Positions 10,367-21,622 of a DNA stretch of 64,000 nt are shown in pieces. This stretch comes from Hansfordia pulvinata. Lineage: Eukaryota; Ascomycota; Sordariomycetes; Xylariales. The stretch lies in the NCBI GenBank assembly GCA_006538405.1, contig BJKQ01000009.1, positions 692,001-756,000 on the forward strand, written 5' to 3'. Both the position numbers and the translations under genes were made by a program. Positions within the stretch are counted from its first letter, which is position 1; each line of letters starts with the position of its first letter. The notes below the pieces were generated by a model. The model made no database searches and was not told the DNA's origin. It saw only the letters and a list, made by a program, of their open reading frames with translations.

Positions 10367-13081
10367 ATGGAGTTCTTCGAGAGTCAAGTTGGCGAGGTCA
10401 GAAACTTGGTGGGCGCGCCCGCTCCACCTCCCCCTCGGAATGATTCCGCGCGAGAGATGAGCATCACTTCCGCTGTCTCGCCTGCCGCCTCAACTCCCAC
10501 CAACCTCGCTGCGGGTTCCGCCACCGCCACCGGCTCTCTCAAGAGAAAGGGTAGCCATGACCAGCTGGACGGCGCCTCGCCTCCGGCCAAGGGCGCTCAG
10601 AGGAGTAAGCGCAATCGGTATATATCCATTGCCTGGTAGGTCCTCCCCATTGTTAAGCACGTGCGCGTGCATATGCGTATAGCCGCCCCCCTCCGCCTGC
10701 CTGCTTGCTGCACACGGCCTGCGTTGAGTATGCTGGACGGGGCGTGGGTATAGCGTCGCCTGTTGTCCCGTGTGTTCCGGCTATGCGGATCTGCCGGGAC
10801 CGCCTCGTGCCACCGCGTGCTCAGCTTGTTCAGCGTTGCTTCAGAGCGGCCGGGGCTGATAGGCTCGTGGCCGTGGTGATATGGGATCTTTCCGCTTTGA
10901 GATCAGGGCTAATGCGCCCATAGCAATGAATGCAAGAGACGCAAGATCAAGTGCAATGGCGAGACGCCTTGTCAACGCTGCAGTCGCCTCAACCTGCAGT
11001 GTCTCTACGCGCCCAACTGCTGTTCCAACAGCTTCAAGGACTCGGACGAATATAGGGACATGACCAATCAGGTCAGCCGGCTGCAAGAACAGGTTGATAG
11101 CCTTTTCAACACCATGAGCACTCTTCGCTCCGAGACGCTACGGCTTGCTCCGATTCAAGACCGTGCCGAGCAATCTTTCTCTATGCCCTCCGCGGGCAGT
11201 ACCCCATCATCCTCGTCCGCCGTCACAGCAGCGCACGCTCCTCCGGCGAGGACAGAGCTGCCGCCCATGCGGGCGAATTTCCGGGGCCCGACCAGCGCCG
11301 TCTTTGGTTTGGACGTGGCCAAGAATACACTTTCTAAGATGGGCTACAATAACTTTGTCGACCCCAACGACGACGGCACCAGAACAACCCGCGAGGCCCC
11401 TTATTCATCGCCCATGGCGGACTCGACCCACCTATCGCAAACCTCACAGGTAGCGACGGATCCGCTCTGGGAATTCGACAAGGACGAGATTCTCCGTCTC
11501 TGCCGTCTCCACGAGGAGGAGATTGGGATCATGTATCCCATTGTCAAAACAGAAACAGTGATACAGTTCGCCCTAGGACTAATACCCTGGATGGAGGCGG
11601 CCAGAAATCACAAGCACATGCCGCCATACCATCAGGATAATTTCACGGAGCACCTCCCGGTGCTGGAGCTCAAGATGCTCATGGCCAACGCCCTCGTTGT
11701 CGAGGGGCACGGGTACAATGAAAGGGGCAACCGGCTTTTCGAAAGCGTCAGGCCCACGATAGATCGCATTTTCATGAGCGACGAGGCCGACGTCAAGAAA
11801 GTTCCCTTGCTCTGCTTGGTTGCCGGGCATCGGTATCTGCTCAACGACGAAAACCTGGCGTGGAGGTGCATTGGGCAAACAGCCCGGCATTGTCTGGAGC
11901 TCGGGCTCCATCGACGGGATGCTATTGACCGGATCGAGAACGAAGACCAGAGAAAGAACGCGCTGCACTGTTTCTGGTCCACGTATATCCTTGACCGGCG
12001 GTGGGCTTTCTCTGCGGGTGTACCGTGGGTCATCTCTGACGACGAGATCGACCCTCGGCTGCCCTACCCAGACTCGCCCTACCTCCACAGCCTGATCGAC
12101 TCTTCCAAGCTCTGCGCCAAAGTGTGGCGCTTTGTGCAGCAGCACGACGCTCTGGGCAACTTTGATGGCCTCAACGTCGTCATCAACGACCTGGATCGCA
12201 AGGTCCAGCAATGGTACACCGAGGTCCCCAAGGAGGCACAACTCGAGCTGCCGTCCTGGGAAGCGCCGCCACAGTATCTCAATCCGCCTCCCAACTCGCA
12301 GAGGGAGTATGACATCCAGCGGATTCAGATCTGGACCTGGCTACGGCTGAGCCAGGTGCGGATCTGGCTGCACACGCCAATCCTGCACACGCACTCCAGT
12401 ATCATGGAAAACCTGCCGATCGCGCAGCGTGCGGTTGAAATCGCCAAGAGCGTCATAAAATACCTGGCGCACCTGAACAACACTACCAATCTCTACCGCA
12501 AGATTCAGGTCTTTTACCACCAGTTCTTAACGTCGGCCATCACGGTGGTGTTCCTGGCATCATGCCACGCACCGGTCAACTTCAGCGCCGAATGCCGGGA
12601 CGAGTTCTACATGGCTCTGGAGCTGGTGAAGAGCTTGTCGTCCAAGTCAATAGTATCGAAGAGGCTGTGGGCGACGATCAAGTCGCTGGCGGATGTGGCG
12701 CCGAGCCTGGGACTGTCAGTCGAGGGACAAGCGACCGACGGCCGGGGCGGAGGGATGCCGGCCATGTCTTCCGCGTCCAACTCGAACGTGGTGGGGCAGA
12801 TCAAGTCGCTCATGGCGGTGACGACGGACGCCCCGCCGCAGGCGTTCTCCCCGTCCATGGGCGTGGCAGGCTCCAGGGGCTTCCACGCGGCGCCGGCGGA
12901 CGACAGTATGGCAGATGGAGTCCAACTGTCCAACGAGATGTTGCGTATTTTCGAGGGCTACATGGGCACGAGCACGTTCGCGCCGACGCATCCAGACGCA
13001 CACCCTAAAGGCCCGCCGCCGGCCATGGGCCACGGCATGATGATTCCTCTGGGGCCGGACAACGGCATGTATCATCGGTGA
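10367..13081 (+). CDS. Zn2Cys6 transcription factor with Fungal_trans domain
   Basis: Nuclear DNA-binding regulator. Exons 10367-10635 and 10924-13081, joined inside the zinc cluster with phase 2, give about 808 residues. Residues about 90-118 form the binuclear cluster C-x2-C-x6-C-x5-C-x2-C-x6-C (starting CNECKRRKIKC), followed by a short coiled coil (MTNQVSRLQEQVDSLFNTM). The middle region carries the Fungal_trans domain signature (GLHRRDAIDRIENEDQRKNALHCFWSTYILDRR split around 11910-12000, then GVPWVISDDEIDPRLPYP). A Ser/Pro/Gly-rich tail follows. The ATG at 10367 is the first in frame after stops; an upstream exon is possible. I cannot assign a target pathway; neighbours give no hint. Confidence 0.92.
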
Positions 13082-13930
13082 CGGGCTGCGTCACTTACAG
13101 CGATTGGGTACTAGCGATTGGGGACGACTAGATGAACATATCACGAATATTACATATCATAATTCACTCATGCACACAACGTTGAGACTTGTAGAGCTGC
13201 AGTATTTACCCAGATCATTCCACACATTCGAAATCATGCAAGGCATTGGTGGATAGATAGATGATGCTCGTTGGATAATATTGGGATGCGCTGTGGTGAT
13301 TCCCATTGGTGCATACATGGTGTAGATACATACAAGGCGGGCGATGGGGGCAACCGTTCCGCTATGTAGCGACTGGCAGGGCTACCTCATAATCTACAGA
13401 AGCGCGAGCACTGCGGGGTCGTCGAGGCTACAGTGGCTCCGAGCTTGGCGGGGGCGTGAGGGATCTCGGCCATGGACGTCACACGGCTACCGCCTAACTT
13501 ACAGAATACAGGGGATGTTGAGTGCTAAGGGTTGCTGTCGCTGTCGCTATCGCTCGAGTCCCCCGCCAGCCGCCGCAGTCGGACTGGAGTACCGTACCCG
13601 CCCCTCGGGGTGCACCAGGCGGTTGTGCGTCATATCGTCCGGCAAGGGGTATCAGGCTGCATCAGACGCTGCCCTTCTGTACGCCCCAAGACACGCAACC
13701 CCGACCAGGACCATCTCGACTGCGCTTTTGGTTCGCCCGTACATCTTGCTCGTCGTGTTGCGCCCTCTCCCCTACTGCCCCCTCTCTTGCCAGCTTCGCG
13801 CTCCACGCTCCACGCCCCGCGCCTCCTTCACGTCCGCGCCGGCCCCCAAGCGCAACTGCCTGACCTGTTTGCTTCTGGATGCATCGGCCACAATTATAGC
13901 CCCGCTCGGCCAGCCTTCTACGCCGGCACC
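13082..13930. other. Intergenic, Zn2Cys6 gene to LSB5
   Basis: About 0.85 kb between two genes in the same orientation. It must hold the 3' end of the regulator and the promoter and leader of LSB5. A pyrimidine-rich stretch (about 13740-13860) precedes the LSB5 start. Open frames in it are not supported. Confidence 0.45.
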
Positions 13931-15484
13931 ATGTTCTCACAAGTGCGCTCCGCCGCCTTCTCCCCCTCCCCCCTCGTCCTGGCCGGTCATGGCTTCGCCG
14001 GCGCCGTCGTCGTGCTGGACTCTGCTGACATTCGCTACAGAAGAAGCCATACTCGGCCGTCACGGTCACCATCGAGCGCCTGACCAGCCAACAATACGAG
14101 GAGGACGACCTGAGCGGCATCCCCGACCTGGTCGAGGTAATCAAGTTGCAGGCCTCGGGCCCTGCCGAGGCAGCTCGCGCCCTGAGGAAGAAGCTGAAGT
14201 ACGGCAACGCCCATCGCCAGATCCGCGCCTTGGTCCTGCTCGACGGTCTGATCCAGAACGCCGGCCACCGCTTCCAGCGCACCTTCATCGACGAGCCCCT
14301 GCTCGAGCGCCTGCGAGTCTGCGGCACCTCCAACCTCTCCGACCCCGATGTGAGGAAGAAAGCCTCGGAGCTGTTTCGCAGCTGGGCTACGGAATACAAG
14401 GGCACGCCAGGGCTGGAACGCATTGCCGTGTTGTACAAGGTGAGCCATAGGCGTCGCACCTCTTTCGCGACACTCGACGTGGGGGTGTCTGTCCAGCTAT
14501 CTGACAAATGAACTTACCAGGAGCTCCCCCGTCGCAAACAAGTCGTCACCCAAGATCGATCCCGCGTCTTGCGCGAGACAGAACAAGACCCGTTCCGCGA
14601 CTCCGAGGACGATGAGCCAACCCCCAAGCCCGCACCTCCGCCGCAGGCGGCGCCGCAGTCATCCAGTCACTCCAAAGCAACATCTGCCTCTGGCTCCAGC
14701 TCGTTCTTCGGCAGCTCCAAGGACAAGAAGAGAAAGGACAAGGGCAAGAAAAGAGCGCCGTTCAATCTCGAGGCCGAGAAGGCCACCATGAAGGTCGTGG
14801 TGGCCGAGTCGTCCATCGCGGCCACCAACCTCAACAACGTCTTGCAGAGCATCAACCGAGAGCAGGAACGGATATCCGACAATGCCACCGCTGTGGAGCG
14901 ATTTGAGTCTTGCAAAAAGCTTCGCAGGAAAGTCCTGCGCTATGTGAGTGTGGCCGGCTCTAGTCTGGAGCAAGTGAATTGCGGCTGACGAGACGCTCTA
15001 CAGATCCATCATGTCGAGGACGAGCAGTGGCTTGGAGGACTCTTGCACGCCAACGATGAGTTGGTGGTCGCACTGATGACTTATGAGCAGCTAGACCGCT
15101 CGATTGACGCTGATAGTGATTCGGATGACGAGCTAGCCGAACAAGCTCATCTCTACCGAAGTAAGACGCTGTCTTGAACATCCTGTGCTCGCGAGCTGAC
15201 CAGCAACAGTGGCTACCGAGAAGGGGAAGCAGGCCGCGTCGCCAACCAGTCCTTCAGAAGCAGCAGCCTCGATGGCCAACCTGAGCATACAACCGCCCCA
15301 GCCAGCACGCCCTGCAGCGCCACCACGACCCTCGGCGCAGTCCAAACCATGGACACCCCACAACCCTCCAGAGGCACGCCCCGCAAGCACCGCGAGTGTC
15401 AGCGACGAGGACGAGGACGACCCATTTGGGGACAAGAACGCCGTGAGCACACCGTGGGCTGAGCGTGAAGAGCCCAAGTGGTGA
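13931..15484 (+). CDS. LSB5: LSB5-like VHS/GAT domain protein
   Basis: Homologue of yeast Lsb5 (Las17-binding), a GGA-like adaptor linking ubiquitin, Arf3 and actin patch proteins during endocytosis. Five exons: 13931-13942, 14041-14439, 14521-14943, 15004-15160, 15210-15484, giving 421 residues. The first exon codes only MFSQ. The VHS/ENTH-type domain (VTIERLTSQQYEEDDLSGIP through GTPGLERIAVLY) is followed by RRKQVV, a Lys-rich linker, then a GAT-like helical region (MKVVVAESSIAATNLNNVLQ, and RRKVLRYIHHVEDEQWLGGL). The C-terminus is Pro-rich with a DDPFG motif of the type that binds adaptor or EH-like partners. All junctions keep the frame. Confidence 0.9.
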
Positions 15485-16624
15485 GGGCGGGCGAGTCCGA
15501 AGAACCGCGGACGACACCCTGATATTTCAGATACCTTCGTAAAGCGTGCAATGATTATGTCGCCCTCGTGGCCTGAGCTATTTGTAGTTATCTTTGCAAA
15601 TCTTGAACAGAAATATCTGAGGGAGCTGGTGCCCATTAAAGCATGGGATACCTGGAGGGGAGGCTGGAACACATCATTTAGGACCTTCTCATGAAGCTTT
15701 ATACCATGTGAGACTCATGCTGTTTTGGTCTGAAAACGTCTGCGTGAAGCCAGCGCGAAGAGAGGACGAAGTGCCTCGTCACACGCGTTAAGCTCATTAA
15801 GCCTGATGGGTTATTCTGTCGTGACCGGCTCCAGCATAATCAGTTTCATGCCCCCCGCTGAGCAAGGTATTCCTAATCGCTCAACGTTGTAAAAGGGAGG
15901 ATAAAAGGTGAATCCTATAAGGCTTGACTTTCACAGAGACTTCATATGACCACGCAGGATGATCAGTGAAGAACAATCACCGGAAAATTAAGGTAGTTAT
16001 GTCGAGCGGTCCACACCTCTTAAATGACCTTTCCTGTAACTGAACAATTTTCACATAGTAACGTGACTGTCTGTGCCCTCACAACCTGACCGGACGCGTA
16101 AAACGTCCAGTTGCCGACGGTCATAGGGTAGTTAAGACCTCCGACTAGTATTTCGTTGGAGGGGTTGGCGTGCTTATGAAGTACCAGCCAGCCGGCCTCG
16201 AGACACTACAAATCGATCGAAAGGGGTCAAGCTCCGCATTCAGCGATTTGATACAAATTATTCTATCTCGGAAGCAGTCGCGATTCCGGTGCCACCTTTC
16301 AGCGTTTCCGGGTCGGTTCCGGTTTTTACTGAAAGATGCAATCAAGCACGCAAAGACATTGCCAATGAACAATGATCACCGCCACAAGCGCTGTGAGCTG
16401 ATCAGTCGTGTGATCACTGCCCAGCCTCTGAAGTGACTGTGCCTAGAGACGGAGATGGCCTCGTCAGCTGATTGAAGACTGTACGCGGCTCTCTCCGTTT
16501 CTGTTCTGCGGGTCTGCGTGTTCTCAGGGTGACCCAGTCGAAGCCAGAGAAAGGGGACAGCCTCATTATTCAGCGGAGGAGCCGTTTAAGACAGGACAGG
16601 GCACCTTGCCCTCCTCCGGTCGAC
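15485..16624. other. Convergent intergenic region, relatively A/T-rich
   Basis: About 1.1 kb between the 3' ends of LSB5 and a minus-strand gene. It is noticeably richer in A/T than the flanks and has many stops in all frames. It could be old decayed sequence; I see no terminal repeats, target-site duplication or protein remnant to prove a mobile element. Confidence 0.4.
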
Positions 16625-17539
16625 TCATTCCGCTCTGCCCTCAGCCTCTACAGCCAGCGCAGGAACCTCTGGGGAGGTCTCGCGGTCCTCGCCTCGATGC
16701 TCATCCTGGACTTGACCCGAGCTTGCAGCGGCAGCGGAGTCGGCCGTCGCGGTCTTGCGCCGTCGTTCCTCGCTGGCGTCTACCACGCTCCGCAAAACAG
16801 ACATTTTCTTGTCGAACTCGTCGGCCAGCGGGGCGTAGGCCTCGGTGGTTGCCGCCGCATCGCCCTTGCCCTGCTGCTGCTGCTGCTGCGCCCTCTGCTG
16901 GACGCCGCTGGAGGAGCCCCCGTGGCGGCTGCTGCCCGCATCGGACAGGTTCAGGTCGGCCTCCGGGGCGGTGCCCAGGCCCCCGCTCTCGACGCCTTGC
17001 ACGCGCAGCATCAGACGGCCCGGGCGTTTCCTGGCGGTGGCGGCGGCGGTGCCGGCACCGGTCTCGTCTGCGGGGGCGGGTATCTCGGTCAGGGAGGTGT
17101 CGAGGACGGCCCAGGACGGGGATAAGCTGGAGGCGGAAGCAACATTGAAGGAGCCGCCCGGGCCGTGTTCCAGGTCGAGGAGGACGGCCCTGTTGGCGGG
17201 AGCGGCGTCAGAGGCCGGGTCGGAGGAGCCCAGGGGGTGGTCGGCGGAGCCGCGGGGCTGCTCGGCCAGGGCGCGCAGGAGTATGTCCGGGTCGTCGTCG
17301 TTGAAGATGTAGTGGACATGGGGGTGGTGGATGGTGCGGGAGGACGAGTCGGTGACGAGGGTGAAGATGGGCTCGAAAGCGGGGCGGGCACTGGTGCTGC
17401 TGGTGCTGCCGCTGCTGCGTCTGGAGCCGGCGCCGGCGGCCGCGGCGACGTCGTTGGGAGGCGGAAGCGGAGGGGCGGGCGTGTGTGCGTCGGAGGATGG
17501 CGCCGCGGAGGGCGGACGCCCGTCTGCAGGGTCCGTCAT
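16625..17539 (-). CDS. Protein of unknown function with PIFTLVTDSS motif
   Basis: One uninterrupted frame of 304 codons from the ATG at 17539 (MTDPADGRPP). An upstream in-frame ATG at 17716 exists, but the added part is Ser/His/Pro-rich and looks like leader. The N-terminal third is Pro/Ala/Ser-rich. The most ordered block is around residues 52-85 (PIFTLVTDSSSRTIHHPHVH, then FNDDDPDILLRAL). A middle region (RAVLLDLEHG, WAVLDTSLTEIP, RPGRLMLRVQGVES) could be beta-rich, and a Gln-run (QQQQQQ) and helical charged tail follow. No signal peptide or membrane segment. I do not recognise the family. It lies upstream of APC11 on the same strand, which says little in a fungus. Confidence 0.72.
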   Translation of the reverse strand: MTDPADGRPPSAAPSSDAHTPAPPLPPPNDVAAAAGAGSRRSSGSTSSTSARPAFEPIFTLVTDSSSRTIHHPHVHYIFNDDDPDILLRALAEQPRGSADHPLGSSDPASDAAPANRAVLLDLEHGPGGSFNVASASSLSPSWAVLDTSLTEIPAPADETGAGTAAATARKRPGRLMLRVQGVESGGLGTAPEADLNLSDAGSSRHGGSSSGVQQRAQQQQQQGKGDAAATTEAYAPLADEFDKKMSVLRSVVDASEERRRKTATADSAAAASSGQVQDEHRGEDRETSPEVPALAVEAEGRAE

Positions 17540-18614
17540 GTCGTCGGGCGGGGAGCGGGCGACATGGGGGTGACTCAGATGCGAGTGACAATGGGGCGAC
17601 GATGGGATGGCGGAGACTGCCGGTGCAGCATGGTGAGAGGGATGATGATGGCGAGGGCGAGGAGGGCGTGCAAGCCAGCCCGTCCAGCTGCGGGCGTCTT
17701 CGGAGCAGCAGAGCAAACGCGCGAGCGCCGACTGACGTTACCGGCGCAGGGGCTCGTAAGCAAGCAGCTGCAGGCTCCCGCGGATTGGTGCGGGTCCCGC
17801 GAACATGTGGACGGACGGCCACCCGTGACAATGGTTCTACGAGAGGCGAGAGAAGAACGAGATGGAGTTGGCAAACGACGAGGGCTGCTGATGGATGTGC
17901 AATACTCGTGGATATACGTACCGCCCTCCTACTAAGCCCTCTGCCGACACCACGCATCTACCCAAGGTACAAAGTTGTCCCCGGCCAATCCATACTCGTA
18001 GTCCCACCTCCTCCTGCGGTACCGGCGGCGCGACGTCAGACACAAGGCCCGCTTCGTACTGTGGCCCTCATGCTCAGCAAAGTAATATGTGGAGGCCGCG
18101 CAAAAGCAGCGGTGCTTCGTAGCTCATGGCCACGTTCCTACCTAATCACCATGTTTTTGCTTGCATCGGTGCTCATGTGTAGTCTTTTTTCTTGTGTTTT
18201 TGTCTAGCCACTCAATCATCATAAGGGTGATGAACAGTGGAATCTGACCCATGTTTTCATCGGGAGTGTCGTCCGGTCCTGTCTACAAGAGCGCATCGTT
18301 ATCATATCTGTTCATCAAGTTTAATGAGTGTCCCCAGCGGGTCTCCTCCCAGCTTAGACAGTAACCCAAGTGCTTCAAAATCCAGAGTGAGCCACGATCA
18401 AGTCAGCCTACGAGCAAGGTCGGGAATATGTGTTGCTTAGAGTGCATCGACACATGGAGTCGTCTTCGTAAAGACAGGGACCCTGCTGATTACAGCCCGG
18501 CCTGCTCTATACCGGCGGGCTGAAGTATGAGATTCCAGGAGCCTGTCGCATCGAGAATGTTCCTCGGCAAACTGTTCGTACGACGATGCAGACACGGCTG
18601 CTGGTTTTTTTTTT
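17540..18614. other. Intergenic between unknown gene and APC11
   Basis: About 1.1 kb containing the promoter/leader of the minus-strand unknown gene and the 3' end of APC11. One TACTCGTA octamer is at 17993-18000. A T-run at about 18605-18615 lies just past the APC11 stop. No further gene is supported. Confidence 0.45.
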
Positions 18615-19143
18615 TCACAGCTCTCCGCCATCTTCGTCTTGTTGCTCGTCGAGGGGCTGCTGCAGGACCACTCCGGTTTCTTTCCACTCGAACCCTGTAG
18701 GCCGTTAGCCTCCTTCTCCGCCACATGCCGTTTTCTGAACGCATTTCATGGCCGATAGGCGGTGGTGACTCACTTTGTCTGCACATTGGACACTGTCCTT
18801 TGGCAGCGTCCTGCTTGATCCACTCCATTATACAGTGCTTGGACGAGGTCAGCTGAGCTCATCTCGGGGCAGGTAATGAGGGCCAGCACTTACCATGTGG
18901 AAGTTATGCCCACATTTGCCGGATACTGTTGATAAAGCCGGTTAGCGTTGAGTTCGAGGGGCAGCACGAGCTGGGCGACGATGGCGGTCATCGTCACTTA
19001 CGAAGGCTGCAGTCATCTCCGGGGTATTTGCAAGTCGGACATGTGCCGTCGAAATGGACCTGGCAAATTCCGCACACGTCCTCCTCTGGCAGATCCCATC
19101 TCCAAGTCGCGACGCCGTTCCACTGCTTGATGTTAACCTTCAT
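18615..19143 (-). CDS. APC11: Anaphase-promoting complex subunit 11 (RING-H2)
   Basis: Catalytic RING subunit of the APC/C ubiquitin ligase, acting on mitotic substrates in the nucleus. Four exons on the minus strand: 19143-19002, 18925-18894, 18837-18774, 18694-18615, giving 105 residues. Exon 1 starts MKVNIKQWNGVATWRWD, the conserved Apc11 N-terminus, and continues with CGICQ, CPTCKYPGDDCSL. The tiny exon 2 (32 nt) codes LSGKCGHNFHM, exon 3 HCIMEWIKQ and CPMCRQ, and exon 4 the FEWK tail plus a Gln/Asp-rich extension. All zinc ligands expected in the family are present. Naive ORF finding misses this gene because no exon exceeds 142 nt. Confidence 0.93.
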
Positions 19144-20525
19144 TGTTGGTAGTGGCCGAGGCGTGGCGCCAATGACATTGAACTGGGCCCTAGAACCAGA
19201 AAACGACCGGGGCAGACAGAGACCCAAGACGTGGGGATCGCTCGGCTGGGTGGGAGTGAAGCACAGGACGCATCAAAACAGTTTGTATTGCAGTTGGGCA
19301 GACATCAATCGATGCGGGTGGGGCCTGGCCTTGAACGGTACTCGTAAACATGCAATGGATGTCTTGATTCTGCGGGGAGTACCTCTATTTGTGCTGAAGC
19401 AGAGGTGGCGTCCTGGGTACTCGAATACCTGGTCGCCGCTAGCCTTGGGGCCTGTTGCATCGGATGCGGCCCCCATTGGACCCAAGGTGGAGCTGGAGAG
19501 CCGTCTGCCGCTCACGACTGTACGAGACTGGCTCGTACCCATCTCCGCCTCCAGTCTAGCTTGAATTCTGTCAGCCCTAGTCCGTTCATGCAAAGCTTCC
19601 ATCCGACTGGTCATGGGTTCATCCGTCTGGCAATGCCGTCTGTACTCCGTACTGCGTGACTCGACCCGAGATCCTCTATGGAAAAGGGGCTGTTGGGGCA
19701 GCATAATGCATTGAGATTGGAATTAGGGGTGGGCAGCATATGCCAGTATGTCGATTATTTCAGATGCATACCTAGGGACTGAGGGAAACTGGGTGATAAG
19801 GAACAGCAGACTCTACATGACTCAGTTGCCTCAGTCCCCAGAGGGGCAGATCTTATTGTTTTTCTGCCTTGTATTCACTAATCGTCTTCCTTGCAACAGT
19901 CACTGCAGTATTTTCTGCACTTCAGCTGAATTTCTACCGTGGCAGACTCAAGAATAGTGCATAGGTCTTATGATTGCTTGATTACCGACCTACCTACCTC
20001 TCTGTGGGGTGGCTGGTGATGCTGGCTGATAAGGGAGCTGTCTCTGACGTCGGTTTGAAGCTGCTGCACCCTTCATGTGAAGAGGTGCAGGTACCCAAGT
20101 ACCCACAGCTACCGCTGGTGAATTGCAGCTCCTTCAGCTATCCAACACTACCATTGGCCTGGGCTTGTCCCTTTATCTTCAAACAGAGCTCCTGCGACAA
20201 TTAATCTAGATTGTCCTCACCCTGCCATCGCCAATCACAAGATCAGCACCTGCACCTGCAGCCACCAAAGCGGCCTCACCACGTCGCATCCCGAGGTCCT
20301 CCCTGGTTGAGGCACCCTGGTGACCTGGTGTACTGAGAGCCTGCCTGCAACCAGCACTGCTGCCCTGCACTGCCAGAAGAGCAAATCGCACCCGATTCGC
20401 ACGCCATCCCCTCGCGCCGACAAAACCCACACCTGCGACTCCGACCGCGGAGACTCGCGACACCCTCGCCCTACGTCCGACAACTCCCCCGACCGGCCCG
20501 CCCCTCCGGGCCTCTGTCGCCCGCC
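19144..20525. promoter_or_regulatory. Divergent intergenic region, APC11 / TUM1-like
   Basis: About 1.4 kb between divergently transcribed genes, expected to contain both promoters. A TACTCGTA octamer at 19339-19346 lies about 200 bases upstream of the APC11 start. Pyrimidine-rich sequence just before 20525 fits the leader of the sulfurtransferase gene. No additional gene is supported. Confidence 0.5.
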
Positions 20526-21622
20526 ATGGCCGTCTTCTCCATTCTGCGCTCTGCCCGGGCCTCCCCTTCTTTACGCCAGCTGCCCCTCAAATCCGCCCGC
20601 CCCTTCGCCGCCATGGATGCTCGCCGCTCCCTCTCTTCGTACCTCGTCACCCCCAAAGAGCTGGCCGACGCTCTCAAGCAGAGTCCGCCTTCGCCCATCA
20701 ACTCAGAGCCTCGCGTTGTCCCCGTTTGCGCATCCTGGTTTATGCCCAACGATGGCCGCTCCGGTCTCCAGGTCTTCCGCGAGACCCGGATCCCCAAGGC
20801 CCGCTTCTTTGACCTCGACAAGGTCATTGACAAGCGCAGTCCCTACCCGCACATGCTGCCCAGCGCCAAGCAGTTCGCCGAGGCCATGAGCGAGCTGGGT
20901 ATCCGCAAGGAAGACACTGTCGTCGTCTACGACACCAAGGAGCTCGGCATCTTCAGCGCCCCCGAGTCGGCTGGACCATGAAGGTCTTTGGTCATCCCAA
21001 GGTCCACGTCCTGAACAACTTCAAGCTCTGGGTCGAGCAGGGCTATCCCACCGAGTCCGGCGAGCTCTACAACGTCGAGTGCAACGCCTACCCCATCCCC
21101 AAGATTGACCAGACCAAGGCCGTCAGCTTCGAGGAGGTCAAGCAAGTGGCTCAGGACCACAACAAGGAGGGCGCCGAAGGTGTCCAAGTCCTGGATGCTC
21201 GGCCCAATGGCCGCTTCACCGGCAAAGACCCCGAGCCCAGAGAGGGTCTTTCCTCAGGCCACATGCCCAGCTCCATCAGCATCCCTTTCGGCGCTGTTCT
21301 CGACCCCAATACCAAGGCTTTCCTACCCAAGGACGAGCTGCGCAAGCTCTTCCAGGACAAGGGCGTAGACCCCAGCAGGCCTATCATCTCCTCGTGTGGA
21401 AGTGGCGTCACTGCGGTAGTCATCGATGCCGCTCTCGAGGAGGCCGGATACGCGCCGGCAGAGAACCGCAAGGTTTACGACGGTAGTTGGACGTAAGTTT
21501 ACTGCAAGCAGTTGAATGGGGCTTCCCCACGCGTGTAGAGCATGAGCTAATCGAGTGTCAGGGAATGGGCGTCGCGAGTGGGCCCCACCGAGTCGTTGAT
21601 CGTCAAGGACAACGGCTACTGA
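20526..21622 (+). CDS. TUM1: Tandem-rhodanese sulfurtransferase (TUM1/MST-like), one frame break
   Basis: Two-domain rhodanese: transfers sulfur from mercaptopyruvate or thiosulfate; yeast Tum1 feeds sulfur to tRNA thiolation and molybdenum cofactor work. Exons 20526-21492 and 21562-21622. The N-terminus (MAVFSILRSARASPSLRQLP) is basic and Ser/Arg-rich, fitting mitochondrial import. The C-terminal active loop reads CGSGVTA, the mercaptopyruvate-sulfurtransferase form rather than CRKGVTA of thiosulfate enzymes. The frame changes at the C5 run 20959-20963: upstream ends IFSAP, downstream continues GWTMKVFGHPKVHVLNNF one frame back, so one C appears to be missing. With it the protein is 342 residues, the normal size. 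A single homopolymer error is the simplest reading. Confidence 0.9.

Noticed and set aside
15485..16624. RIP-mutated transposon remnant
   Set aside because: The stretch is more A/T-rich, but I see no terminal repeats, duplication or protein fragment, so the claim cannot be supported.
16472..17125. 217-codon plus-strand ORF
   Set aside because: Lies antisense to the minus-strand unknown gene, which has the better start and composition.
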